Shown: positions 12,578 to 24,117 of the stretch, piece after piece
Layout of the letters: each line of letters begins with the position of its first letter
Position numbering within the stretch: position 1 is the stretch's first letter
NCBI RefSeq assembly: GCF_003473485.1
Contig: NC_053046.1
Span: 44,655,832 to 44,719,831 of the forward strand
Reading direction: 5' to 3'
Source: Medicago truncatula
Lineage: Eukaryota > Streptophyta > Magnoliopsida > Fabales > Fabaceae
DNA length: 64,000 nucleotides
Program-made: the position numbers and the translations under genes
The notes under the pieces: model-generated
What the model was told of the DNA's origin: nothing
Seen by the model: the letters and a program-made list of their open reading frames with translations, nothing else
Databases searched by the model: none

Positions 12578-15500
12578 AGTTAATGATATTTGTAACTACA
12601 TAATTAATGGATGAGACAATGAAGTAGTATACTCAGTTGAATATTGCAATTGGGTGCTACATAAGTTGAACCTGAAGAAGCTGGTCAGTCTTATCTCTAA
12701 GGATATTATTAAATTGGCTTAATTACTCTTTTGGTCCCTTAACTCTTTTTTTGGTTTCATTTTGGTCCCATAACTATTAAAAGTTTCGTTTTGGTCCCTT
12801 AACTTACTTTTTGGTTTCGTTTTGGTCCCTTAACTATTAAAAGTTTCGTTTTGGTCCTTTAACTTACTTTTTGGTTTCGTTTTGGTCCCTTAACTCTTCC
12901 TCGGTCAACCACTTTGGTCCTTTATGTTAGGATGAATGCAATAGAGTTAAGGGACCAAAATGAAACCAAAAAATAAGTTAAAGGACCAAAACGAAACTAA
13001 AAAATAAGTTAAGGGACCAAAACGAAACTTTTAATAGTTAAGGGACCAAAAGAAAACCCAAAAATAAGTTATGGGACCGAAACGAAACTTTTAATAGTTA
13101 AGGAACCAAAACGAAACCAAAAAATAAGTTAAGGGACCAAAAGAGTAATTAAGCCTATTCTTATCTATACGGTCAGTTCCTAGCTTTTCTCACTTACTCT
13201 GCCTGCGTATGCACCTCTCTTGCATCTGTAGTTCTATATTTCTTTTACACACTACTTCGGCAGCTGTTGAACTATACTTCTTTGTGCTATATTATGTATT
13301 CATTTTCTAAGCTTACCTGTTTGTCTAATAGAAGAGTTTGATCATTTTGAACAGTTTATTTGGTTTAGGAAAAATGATAATCCAAAATTAGGTTGTAAGA
13401 GATATTATATGATGTTGGTGAGATTAAAATTATGGTTCACTGCAATTTCTTCATTTTCCAGTCTCTATCCATTCTCTTTTGAAGAATGTTGGAAATATAT
13501 GGATAATTCTTTCTTCTAGCAGAATTTACTCTTGTCAAAGAATACACTCTTGATGTGCAAAACACCACAGTGCCTCCAAAACAAAAGCAACCAAAGGCTG
13601 TGAACGCAAAAGCTTTGGATATTGACAGTCCAAAATTTGTAGCATCGCCTAAGAGTGATGATAAATCAGAAAAACCTCAGACTACAAATGAACAAGGAAT
13701 AGGCAACGGATCTGTTTATAATAAAAGTGATGATGGGTCTGCAAAAAGTGCTCCTAATAGTCCATTTGCAAGCAGTACTATAGGAAGTCCGCATAGGGAC
13801 TTTGTTGATTCTGACATTCCAAAGACTTCTGGTGAAGATAGCTCACCCCGTAATCAAGATGAGGCGCAAGAAACCCAAAGGTATGGATTTTATGATTTGC
13901 ACCTAGTTTTCCAAATCATGAGTAACTCAAGTTGCTCATTTGGATTTTACTGATCATCTATATTCTCTGTGCCTTTTTGAAGTTTGTGGTGATCACAATG
14001 ATTGTCATTGTATAAAGTGGTGATTATTTGTATTACACTTTTGCTTCCACCTAGCAAGTTATTCTTTTTGGGTAACTTATGCATGAGATTGTATTAGAGC
14101 CCCTATGATTTTGAACAATAGGATAGGAGTTTGATCCTTGCTGCCCCATTTTTCTAATCGTATATCTTTAGTTCATGGTAAAGTGTTCATGTGTGTTGTA
14201 CATTTTTCAACTCAAAGGGCTTTTGTCTCCACATGCGCGCATGTTCGTTAGAGACCTGCTAACAGCGTAGGCTATTAAGAGTTTTTATTTTTGTATAATT
14301 GTCATCTGTAATATATTGTGCATCAATAGAAAGTCGCAATTTAGTCACCACTTCAACAGTTTTGGATCTTCATGTTTTCCCAAATAATTCATAGCTGAAC
14401 AGTAATACTATCATCAGCACACACCCATGTGTGCGTGCACATACCTCTCCTCACATTTGTATTGAGGCTACTATCCTCCACTTTTGTTTGGGCTAAAAAC
14501 CTATTTTTCCAACTTGACAGAAAACCCATCTGTCAAAACTCGGTCAAATATGCGGATGCGAAGCTCCTTATATTTGAGCTGAAGCGAGCATGTTAGCATC
14601 CTCCACACAATCATTCTAGCTTTCCCTTAAATCAAATTTTATTTTATCATAGCTTTACCCGTTTGAAGTTTTTGAGACATCCATGCTTTCTCTCTTTACT
14701 TAATTGTTTATTTCCTTGTTGACTAAATCATCCCCTCTCACTTTCACTGAGTGGTTTTTGCAACTTGAAAGGACGCATGCAGGTTTTGTACGATTTTATT
14801 ACCGATTTAATTTTTTTCCTTTAAACTTGTGCACAAAAAATGTAACTTTTTTGGAATAAAGGAAATTTCCACATTTGCGAGGGCAGGAAAGGAAACGCAG
14901 TGCAAATGGGGTATGCACCATACCATTCAAGGATTTTGAGAGCACAAGTCTCTGAGAAAATAGAATTAAAGGAAAATCAGTTGTTTATATGCAAAAAAAG
15001 GAAATAGAACACTATGAGGACTGCATTCCACCTTGTCACTTCAATGCTAAATGTCATATATGGGTCTTACTTACCTAGAAAATTTAAATAGCCACAAAGT
15101 ATATTATGAACTAGTTATTGTATGCATTAAAAACTCTTTGACGGATTAGAAAATAGTGTTAGATTGATGCGACTTTTACAAGCATGTGCATGATATGGAG
15201 TTGAGGTTTGGTTGTTGTTGTTGTTGTTGTTGTTGTTATGGGTGATAAGTAGTTTATTCCCAGCTGTAGAATGGAAAGGTTATTTATTTGTTTAAAAGTG
15301 GTTTTGGTTCATGTCTGTGTCCACGGTTACCAATATATGCTTCATTTTTTTTTGGTATTAGATAGATTTTGTGATCTTGTAAAATAATTGTTTGGTATAT
15401 AATCTTGCATATGCAGTGATCATGGCGGTGAGAAGTCTGTGTTTTCTGAAGAACGAGTTTTTGACGAACCTAATTGGGGAACCTTCGACACAAATGATGA

Positions 15501-17047
15501 TATTGATTCAGTTTGGGGATTCAATGCCAGTAGCATCACTAAGGAGGTATGCAAGCTCTTGCGTGTAAAGTGGTTTTTCAGCAAAATCCTTTTTTTTGAA
15601 GGACACATCTGTTTAAATTTCTACTGCTATATTCTAACTTGTCAGCATTTCTCCTGCTTGATTCTAACTTGATAGTGATGTTATTGTAAATTTGTAATAT
15701 TTTGGAAACGCTAACCTGATAGTAGTCTAGCACACCACACCTATTTATACCAGTGATCTAGGAAATGTCGCCAAACTGGTACCATTACTCGACACGACAA
15801 GACTCCTAGCAGAAAAGTGATAATATGATAATTTAAAACCTTTCTCCTCAAATTGAAGAATTACCAAGGTATCAGCTTGTTATAAATTTTTGTCAAGAAA
15901 AAGCTGGTTAAAAATAAACCCACACAACAATAATTTTTATTTTTATTTTTATAAACTTAGTAACTATAAGATAACAAAACATATAATTTTAATAGGCTTC
16001 CCAAAAAAGGGACGGTGGTTGGGATGAGGCACATGTAGAGGAGTTAGTCAAAGTATTCCATAGCTATGGGCAAAAAGACAATGTTGGACTGATGCTTACT
16101 AGGAACAGGTCACCATTCATAACTGTCAGCATCATGGTTGTCTTATCTAGTTGAGTCATACACTCTTTGAGTTTAAGACTCTAGTTATCAAAGTTTGGAT
16201 TAACTCACGTACAATATCATTTGTATAAACTTGAGTGGCTTCAATTAAACTCACGGGTTAGAGGACGATTGAACAAGTCTACAATATTTTTCCAAATATG
16301 CCTAAAATGACAATGGTGCCGTGTTTTTTCCTTTTCTTTTCAATTCCACAAATACAGCTGATATCCCAACACGAGCTAATCTCCAAAGGAGGTGATCGAT
16401 GCTATATCGAGTCTCAAACTCCTTTTGTAAGGTTCAAAAGATCTCGATAGCTACACAATACTTATGACCGATACGAATTCATGGTTATTTGGTTTTTAGA
16501 AATTGAGAGCTTTTATAAAATTTTATGATTGTGCCTAGTATCAAAGGGTTAGATGTCATTCTTTTGTACTCTTAGCAGTCTACTGATTGCTTTTGGGCAT
16601 TTGTTTATACTTTTACAGGAGAGAGAGCTTGATGGAGCTGGAGACAACTATTTCTTTAGTTCTGGAGACCTGGGCCTCAACCCCATTAAAACATCCTCAC
16701 CACAGGCTGCTGATCTCTTCCAGAAGACCAGTGGATTCAGTTTTGATGATTCTGTTCCAAGCACCCCACTTTTCAGCTCAAGCAGTTCCCCACAAAGGCC
16801 TAAAGACTGGTTGGAAAACGCTTTTGACTTTTCAAGATTTGATTCATTTAGCACACACGATAGTGTATCTTTACCTGCTCGGGAAGCACAACCACCAGTA
16901 CGATTTGATTCTGTCCGCAGCAGTGCGGATTTTGATCATGGTTTTCCTGCTTTTGATGACTCGGATCCCTTTGGCTCTGGGCCTTTTAGGACTTCATCAG
17001 AAAGTCAAACTCCTAGAAAAGGATCTGATAATTGGAGTGCTTTTTAG
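6891..17047 (+). CDS. EH-domain endocytic protein, AtEH/Pan1 type (TPLATE complex subunit)
   Basis: Proposed exons: 6891-7040, 7187-8180, 8329-8541, 8637-8866, 9270-9344, 10125-10196, 10277-10375, 10480-10551, 10639-10753, 11638-11706, 13523-13880, 15417-15546, 16619-17047. They sum to 3006 nt, 1001 aa, in frame. The first EH domain (residues about 12-110) has the EF loop DLDRDGRISG. The second (about 343-435) has DRDRDGKITG and VWDLSDQDNDSM. A proline/glutamine/serine-rich linker lies between them. A coiled coil spans about 500-660, then an acidic DWDEDWDKLEDK motif (about 685-696), then a Ser/Phe/Asp-rich tail with DPF and repeated FDSF/FDHGF motifs ending SDNWSAF. Plant proteins of this build (AtEH1, 1019 aa; AtEH2, 1218 aa) are TPLATE-complex subunits that bind membranes and NPF cargo in clathrin-mediated endocytosis and actin-linked autophagy. 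The length favours the EH1 type. Exon 11 has a TAGCAG tandem acceptor. A partial pseudogene copy lies downstream at 22717-29650. Confidence 0.88.
11865..12190 (+). mobile_element. RTE-type LINE 3' fragment in intron 10 of the EH gene
   Basis: The translation carries broken pieces of the RTE C-terminus (VETRLRWFGYSERRPVDVVV, RRVDQMED, WCNLIHVANST). The 3' end is the typical TGGGATAAGGCTTGGTTG followed by a (TTG)n tail at about 12168-12185, instead of poly(A). Stops and frame breaks make it dead. The same family occurs at 34230-34530 (minus) and 58800-59545. Confidence 0.75.
12539..12575. repeat. (CA)n microsatellite, 37 bp
   Basis: An uninterrupted CA dinucleotide run in intron 10 of the EH gene. 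A likely polymorphic marker. Confidence 0.95.
12716..13155. repeat. 440-bp foldback element in intron 10 of the EH gene
   Basis: The left end GGCTTAATTACTCTTTTGG is matched in inverted orientation by the right end CCAAAAGAGTAATTAAGCC. Each arm contains several direct copies of a roughly 40-bp module built on TTTTGGTCCCTTAACT with TATTAAAAGTTTCG. Non-coding; it could fold into a long hairpin in the pre-mRNA. No clear target duplication. Confidence 0.8.
15996..16108 (+). other. Possible cassette or relic exon between exons 12 and 13 of the EH gene
   Basis: An acceptor TTTTAATAG at 15995 is followed by 37 open codons in the phase set by exon 12 (starting ASQKRDGGWDEAHVEELVKV), then a donor-like CAG|GTCACC at 16108/16109. 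The segment is 113 nt, so inclusion would shift the frame of the last exon, whereas skipping it gives a clean 1001-aa frame. The same block survives in the downstream pseudogene (about 29080-29192 and 29552-29600). It may be a frame-shifting alternative exon or a dead exon. Confidence 0.35.
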
Positions 17048-18180
17048 TTTTGCAATTCTACCACACATTCATGCGTTATTTCTGTCTTCAGGCCTCTTCC
17101 GATATTTGCCTCTGGTGGAGTGAGTTGTGCATCTTTCTGTGTGGCACCTCTTATTTGTAATGTATTCTTTGTATTTAATCCTGTGTATTCCTTATCTCTC
17201 TGTTTTTCTTTGGCGTGGGTGTTGTGTTAAACCCAGCGATCCCACTTGATTTCTTAAATTGGAAGTGAAGGTCTGTTCATATTTTTGGCTTGTTCGTTGA
17301 TAGTTTTCCATAGAGTCTCCGTTAAAAGTATCTCCACCTGATGAGATCGTGGGTATTGATATGACTTTGATTTTAGTTTTGTTCAAACTTTAACGATCAG
17401 AATTTTATTATAATTCTTTTTTTAGCGAGTTATAGCTTGAACTTCATTTGTCTAATTAATTGCATAACTGATGACCTTCATCTCAACAAGGGTTGGTTTT
17501 TCAGGCTGATTTATTTATTTATTTTTATCTTTTTGTGTTCTATGGATGAACAGTACGACAGAGTTCTGATCTTCAAATCTTGTGTATGCTAGATATGATA
17601 TTTTTTTTAAAGTGACCATACTTTAGAAGGAAGTAGGGAATTTTAACTAGAACTTTACCTAGAAATGAAGCAATACAATATGGTAAAACCTGAAGAAAAC
17701 AAAAACATGGATTAACCCAAATAACAAATGTTATATGCATTCATTTTTGGAGTACAATGAAGTTCCATCTACTACATTAAAGAAAAGAAATAAGCTACAT
17801 CCTTACAAATTGACATGTATTCAAAGTAGTTATACCTTTCCAAATAAAATACCAATCTTCAAACAACTTTTCCGGGAGTTTTAAGAGCATCTACATCATG
17901 GATTTTTTGTATGTATTCTTAGATGAGTTTTACATGCACATCACTGATGTATATATTTTGTTTGTACTTAACAAACATTCAATCACTTCATTATCAAAAA
18001 AAAAAAAAAAAAAACACACTTAATCACTCCAATTGAGCACCGTAGTATTTTTTCCTTCCTAAAGTGATACTTCTTAATGCAATGCATGTTTGTATTCACC
18101 GTAAATAACCATAGTTTATAGCTTCAATAAAACCACAATACAATGACATGATGATTTTGTTGAGCTAACCGTTCATTTAA
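17048..18180. other. 3' flank of the EH gene
   Basis: The 3' UTR and terminator of the EH gene are expected here (TGTATTCTTTGTATTTAATCC at about 17160 is a plausible near-end signal). The rest is AT-rich with an A tract near 17998-18014. No gene seen. Confidence 0.4.
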
Positions 18181-18490
18181 ACGTACACTTAATAGGTTGG
18201 TTTCGGGAGGATTAGAAATGAGCGGGCTAATCTCACATCTTTGAGGGAAGGTGGTAGATTGATAATCACCGATGTGTATTGTGAAAGAAACTATTTTGTC
18301 GATTCTTTAAAAATGGTCATAATATTATGGACTTCCATTGGTGGGATGATTTGTCTCCTTTTATTAGATTTTATTTATTTATTTATTATTAGAGTTAATA
18401 TAGGTAGGTATGTCAAACTTTGGATTTAAAAATTGTTGTTTGAGTTTTGGTTCTTGTTGCCCAATCTTTGTATCTCTCGTTTTGTGTTTA
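18181..18490 (+). mobile_element. Probable LINE RNase H-like C-terminal fragment
   Basis: The phrases ITDVYCERNYFVDSL, then (after a frame break) NGHNIMDFHWWDD, resemble the end of the RNase H-like domain in plant LINE polyproteins (REGN..ADSLAN.GH, then WW). It is short and frame-broken. The assignment is by motif resemblance only. Confidence 0.4.
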
Positions 18491-19423
18491 ATAAAATTTA
18501 GTTCATTTGATAAGAAAAATTAGGCTGTTTAAAAGGCGAGTGTTCAAAATACTCTTTTTTTAGTAATTTTCTAACACTCATTTATTTGATTCAATTCATG
18601 AGTCCCTCCATTTTATGTGACACTTATTTTTAAAATGTAGGACTCACATTGATTTGACCTAATAAATGAGCTAGACTTATTAGTAGTGTAGCCTTCAACT
18701 GAGATTGATCGATGAAGCTTCTATATGATACCATTTCTTAACTAACTTGCACGGTGCTCACCCAGTCATGGTGAGATTAATTGTTTGATAAGTACAACAA
18801 TACTCACAATTCTCATCAATATTAGACTATTAGTTTGGATGAGCTAATTTAAATTCTTAGAAAAGTACAACAATACTTACTCTTATTTTGTTAAGAGTCT
18901 ATGAGTGGAGTCTCCAAATATTAAAATTTTGTTTGGTAACACAAATAAATTAGGGGATAAGTTATTAGATTAATTTATAAGCTTGTTAGAGAAAAGTCAA
19001 ATTATGATCGTAGTAAATTGACTTAAAAATATATTTTTGTTAAGTGAAATGATATTTGTATAACCCCTTTGCGACAACTTTCTTTTTCATACTCTTATTC
19101 TTTCTCTTTATTTTTCTCTCTCCATTGTTTTTAACCAATAAAAGAAGAAAGAAAAAAGAAGTTGTCACAAAAATTGTATCAAATAGTTGTTCAAATATCT
19201 CTTTTGTTAATAAGGACAAGGAGTGACATCCAACGCATCCATTATTAAAGTTACCGTGACATATAATTATGATTGGAGTTAATGGGGGCAGGTATATAAA
19301 TGGAATTTGGTTTGTTGCCTCCAAAAAGGAAAAGGAACATACACACAAAAAAAAAAAAAATGAAAATGTCAAAAGGTGGATATGAAATGACCCAACCTAG
19401 AAATCAAATAGAGTAGTTACTTA
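18491..19423. other. Intergenic stretch with a possible small MITE
   Basis: No gene seen. At about 19046-19195 the ends ATGATATTTGTATAAC and TTGTATCAAATAG, together with GCGACAACTT and AAGTTGTCAC inside, form a weak inverted repeat that suggests a decayed MITE. A related phrase occurs near 30345. Confidence 0.35.
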
Positions 19424-19577
19424 CTGCATCCTTCGGTCATTAGTATAATAAGTAAAAATCTATCTTAGATTCGTTCATTTAATAATGGATGTGGTCTATA
19501 ATAAAGATCATATACATCATTAAATGAATAAATATAAAATGTAAATTTTTGTTTATAATAGTAATCTGAGATGCATA
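19424..19577. repeat. Decayed palindromic MITE just upstream of homoserine kinase
   Basis: The left half (GGTCATTAGTATAATAAGT..., GATTCGTTCATTTAAT) and right half (CATTAAATGAATAAAT..., TGTTTATAATAGTAATCTGA) are imperfect inverted repeats. The sequence is a relative of the much better preserved hairpin at 42754-42887. It ends about 63 bp before the ATG of homoserine kinase. Confidence 0.6.
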
Positions 19578-19640
19578 CGACTCTCATTCATTCATTCATC
19601 GAGTGTTTCACACTTTCACTTACTACACTCTCACTCTGCA

Positions 19641-20777
19641 ATGGCTGCTTCAACATGTTTTTTTCAGTCTTCATCTCCACTTCCGTTTAATTTCAAACAA
19701 AAGAATAATCAGATTCATATTTCAATTTTTAGAATCAGATGCTACAACACCTCTCAGAAGCATTCCTCTGTCGTCACACTTACTACCGACCCACCACCTG
19801 TCTATTCTTCCGTCAAGGCCTTTGCTCCTGCCACCGTCGCCAATCTAGGTCCTGGCTTCGATTTCCTTGGCTGCGCTGTCGATGGCATCGGCGACACTGT
19901 CTCACTCAAAGTAGACCCAGATGTTCACCCCGGTGAGATATCCATCTCACATATTTCTGGTCAAACACCTAACATCCACAAACTCAGTAAAAACCCTCTT
20001 TGGAACTGCGCTGGTATTGCCGCTATCGAAGCCATGAAAATGCTCCGCATTCGATCCGTCGGTCTTTCACTTTCTCTCGAAAAGGGTTTACCTTTGGGTA
20101 GTGGGTTAGGATCCAGTGCTGCTAGCGCTGCTGCAGCCGCGGTTGCTGTCAATGAGATCTTTGGGAAAAGATTGAGTGTGGACGACCTTGTTCTCGCCTG
20201 CTTGAAATCAGAAGAGAAGGTTTCTGGTTACCACGCTGACAATGTTGCCCCATCCATCATGGGTGGTTTTGTTTTGATTCGCAATTACCAACCCTTGGAG
20301 TTGATGCCGTTGAAGTTCCCATCTGAGAAAGATCTATATTTTGTATTAGTTACACCAGAATTTGAAGCCCCCACTAAAAAAATGAGAGCAGCACTTCCAT
20401 TAGAGATAGGGATGCCGCACCATGTGTGGAATTCTAGCCAGGCAGCTGCTCTTGTGGCCTCCGTGTTACAGGGGGATTTGTTCATGTTAGGTAAAGCCCT
20501 GTCCTCTGATAAGATTGTTGAACCTAAGCGTGCACCATTGATTCCTGGGATGGATGCTGTCAAGAAGGCTGCCATTCAAGCTGGAGCTTTTGGCTGCACC
20601 ATCAGTGGTGCTGGACCTACTGCTGTCGCTGTCACTGATAATGAGGAAAAGGGGCACATCATTGCTCAACACATGGTTCTAGCTTTTCAAAAGGAAGGAA
20701 ACTTGAATGCTTCTGCTAATGTCAAGCAGCTTGATCGCCTTGGTGCTAGACTTATTAGCAGCGTTCATTTAAATTGA
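19641..20777 (+). CDS. HSK: Homoserine kinase, plastid precursor
   Basis: A single intronless frame of 378 aa encodes a GHMP-family kinase that phosphorylates homoserine with ATP to O-phosphohomoserine, the branch point to threonine and methionine. Residues 1 to about 50 are Ser/Thr/basic and look like a plastid transit peptide. Motif 1 is PATVANLGPGFDFLG (63-77), the nucleotide-binding motif 2 is GLPLGSGLGSSAASAAAAA (149-167) and the C-terminal motif 3 is GAFGCTISGAGPTA (315-328). The length and lack of introns match plant homoserine kinases. The ATG at 19641 is chosen because it supplies the transit peptide. A MITE relic lies immediately upstream and may overlap the promoter. Confidence is high. 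Confidence 0.96.
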   Translation: MAASTCFFQSSSPLPFNFKQKNNQIHISIFRIRCYNTSQKHSSVVTLTTDPPPVYSSVKAFAPATVANLGPGFDFLGCAVDGIGDTVSLKVDPDVHPGEISISHISGQTPNIHKLSKNPLWNCAGIAAIEAMKMLRIRSVGLSLSLEKGLPLGSGLGSSAASAAAAAVAVNEIFGKRLSVDDLVLACLKSEEKVSGYHADNVAPSIMGGFVLIRNYQPLELMPLKFPSEKDLYFVLVTPEFEAPTKKMRAALPLEIGMPHHVWNSSQAAALVASVLQGDLFMLGKALSSDKIVEPKRAPLIPGMDAVKKAAIQAGAFGCTISGAGPTAVAVTDNEEKGHIIAQHMVLAFQKEGNLNASANVKQLDRLGARLISSVHLN

Positions 20778-22716
20778 TTTCAGTGTAGCTAGCTTAGGTA
20801 TGTTAAATTGTCATCATATTCATACACCACTTTTGGTTTATTTCATGTTCATGTTCATGGTCATAGTATGATGATGTTATATTCTCCAAAGTACTGTCTG
20901 GTTCATTTCATATCACGTTTGAGTCAATTGGAACCCTTCTACATTTTCTTGGACAATTTTCAATTGTCTTGAATCGTTGTTCAAGGAAAGGTTATATTTT
21001 GTGTATAAGTTTTGTTTGTGGCGGTGATAATGTGAAGGCTATTTGTTTGTTTCTTGAATTTTGAATAGATATGTGTGATTTGCTTTTGAAGCCTTTGCGG
21101 AGAAAATAGAAAGAAATGTCTTTGCGAATATTCTCTTTGTTATTGCTAAATAATTGATGCTCCTTGTTGTCTGAGAATGTCACAGTGTTATTCTATGCAG
21201 CAGATCCTTTATGATCTAACATAACATCTAGCTTATAGTCAATTATTTTAAAACAAAATCATCACCGTGTTGCTTTCCTCCTCAAAACTCATATACTTAA
21301 TTCATTTGTGTTTGAAGCTTAAAATTGATTATGGCATCCAATCTGCAGTTTAAAAAATCTGGAAGGCTTTTGAGTTAGCTAGGTTTCCTTTATTTTAGTG
21401 AATTTCATGGCTGAAACTCTACAACCACTTTTCTTATTTGCAGCCTGTGAATATATATTAATACACATGATATAATATATATGTCTAAAACAATTTGATT
21501 ACTCGATCTAGTACTGCTGATGTCTAACTTATCGTGCTTACGATTGCCAGAAACTTGTAGATTCCCAAATTGGATTTCTCTATGGTGTGGCGCTGTTAGT
21601 GCTGACTTGTCACGTGTATTTGATCAAAGAAGCAGCATTGTGGTGTGGAGCTCTGAATAAAAAGAGAAATACTCAAACCAAGCCGGGACCTGCTTTTCGA
21701 AACACAAATTTTATAGATTTATAATAATTATGAAAGACCTTCATTAGGTCAATGTTGTTGTAGACTCAGGCATGTTTTAGGGAACATTTTCATTGCTTTT
21801 TGTTTTTCATCCTTCATCTTGCTTTGGTACTTTTAGATAGCTCAATAAGAAGTCTTTTATAGTCTTTCCTTATTTCACTGTGTTCGTCTTGCTTTTGATT
21901 AGTATGTAAAATGTTCAGTCTACTTATCATTTCAATGCCAATGTTTTTCATTTTCTAGCTCTTTCTAGGTAAAATTTAAGAAAATGTGAGGAGGCTCACA
22001 TCGTGTATGAATTTTAATTTGAAAGTTTGCTTATGGTTGCTTGTTAAATTATTACTTATAGCTCATCTCTCCTTTCCTATAAATCTTTTCTTACCTTGGA
22101 TATTCAGGATTTTATTTATTGAACTTGATGTATTTGAAGGGAATGAAAGGTCAATGTAACACACCAATTATTTTCTTTATTGTTCAAAAACTCATCCTAT
22201 GCTGGCGTTAATTGAACATGAAACTAAAACCTTAGTATTTGCTGGGAAATAATCAGCTAGATTGAATTGAATCACTATTTGATTTTCTTTGACACGTCTG
22301 AATAACTCTTTGGATGCATAGCATAGGTCCTGATGGGAGCAAAGCAGTAGTAATAAATAGCAGTGTCGCTGATGGTTTTGCAAAGCAGGGGCATGCTTTA
22401 TCTTTATCGATTTATCTAATACTGCAACTTCTCTTTATTTAGCCTTCATGTTTGATGGCTCCTCAACTTATTTGCAGAGGACTCTGGGTGTGTGTGACAC
22501 TGAACTGGTTTGATAACATAGCCGGTCTGAAAATCAGTTTTATTTTTTGGTGCCGTATGTTTTTTTTTTTTTTTGTGAAACTTTTTAGCGCTGTATATAA
22601 AACACTCAGAAAGAGAAACAAAATTCTAATTGAGAAGAAAAACATGATCAGGAATGTAGTTATTCAGGGTCAGAATCAGGTGCAAGGAATGGAGTCAATT
22701 CAGATTGATGGTTGAG
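20778..22716. other. Intergenic stretch downstream of homoserine kinase
   Basis: The first few hundred bases probably hold the 3' UTR. The remainder is AT-rich with only short chance frames. A T tract sits at 22560-22575. I recognise no gene, RNA or transposon end. Confidence 0.4.
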
Positions 22717-24117
22717 GCCTAATAAAAGTGATGATGGGTCCGCAAAAAGTGCTCCTAATTGTACATTTGCAAGCAGTACTGCCGGAAGTCCACCTAGTGA
22801 CTTCTTTGATTCTGACATTCGGAAGACTTCCGGTGAAGATAGCCCACCCTGTAATCAAGATTACGTGCTAGAAACCCAAAGGTATGGCTTCTAGGAGTTG
22901 CACACTAGTTTTCGAAAGCATGGTAAGTTGCTAATTTGGATTTTACTGATCTATATTCTCTGTGTCTTATTGAAGGTTGCAGTGATCGTAATAATTATCA
23001 TTATATAAAATGGTCATTATTTGTATTACACTTTTGCTTCCACCCAGCAAGTTATTCTTTTTGCAGAATTTATGCATGACATGGTATTAGAGCCCCTGTG
23101 AACAATAGGATAGGAGTTTGATCCTTGCTACCCCCAGTCGTGAATCTTTGGTTCAAGGTAAAGTGTGATCCAGAGAGAGTCAATAATATTGTGCATCAAG
23201 AGTGTCACAATTAAGTTATCACCTCAACAATTTTGGACCATTTTTTCACCAATAAGTCATAGCTGAATAGTAAACTATCATCAGCACACATGTGCCCGTG
23301 CACTTACCCCTTCTCACATTTGTATTGAGGCTTCTTTCCTCCACTTTTGGTTGGGCAAAAAACTAGTTTTTCCAACATGACAGAAACTCCATCTGTCAAA
23401 ACTCGGTCAAATATCAGGATGCTAACATCCGCAAGTCTGACCTGAAGCAAGCATGTTAGCATCCTCTACAGAATCATTCTACTGTTCACGGAATAGAATT
23501 CTATTTTATCATAGCTTTACCCATTGGAAGTTTTTGAGACATCTATGCAGATTTTGTACTCTATCTTGTGCACTAAAATTGTTAGATTTTCTGATAAAAT
23601 CTCAAATAAAGGAAGTTTCCACATCTGCAAGAGCAGGAAAGGAAACAATATTATTCATCATACATATCATCTGACTCAAGGATTTTGAGAGAAAATGTCT
23701 CTGAAAAAATAGAAGTAAAGGAAAATCAGTTGTGGATATGCTAGAACAGGAAATAGAACACAATGAGGACTGAATAATACCACATAATTGAAGGATCGGG
23801 AGAGGGGGCGGGGGGTGTTCTGTTGAGATCCTCAAAAGCATACATTTTGATGATATTCTCAATCTCATTAAGTTACTTGTAGCTTAGTTGCACTTTTCTT
23901 TGCAATGCTTGCTTTTGTCCATACTTTCACTAATGTTTAAACTTTAAATGGTCCTTTGCAACACTTGTATGATTAATTTAGCATTAGACCTTAACAAGGC
24001 AGCCTCATGGTTTTTGTCGTTGCTGTCTCAACCTGCTTTTCACCTCGTCCCGACAATGCTAATTGTCATAAAGTTTTTACTTACCAAATGTTGATAAACT
24101 TAAATAGCCACAAAGTA

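Noticed and set aside
12348-12603. Frames encoding CVCVCV and THTHTH
   Set aside because: Direct translation of the CA microsatellite.
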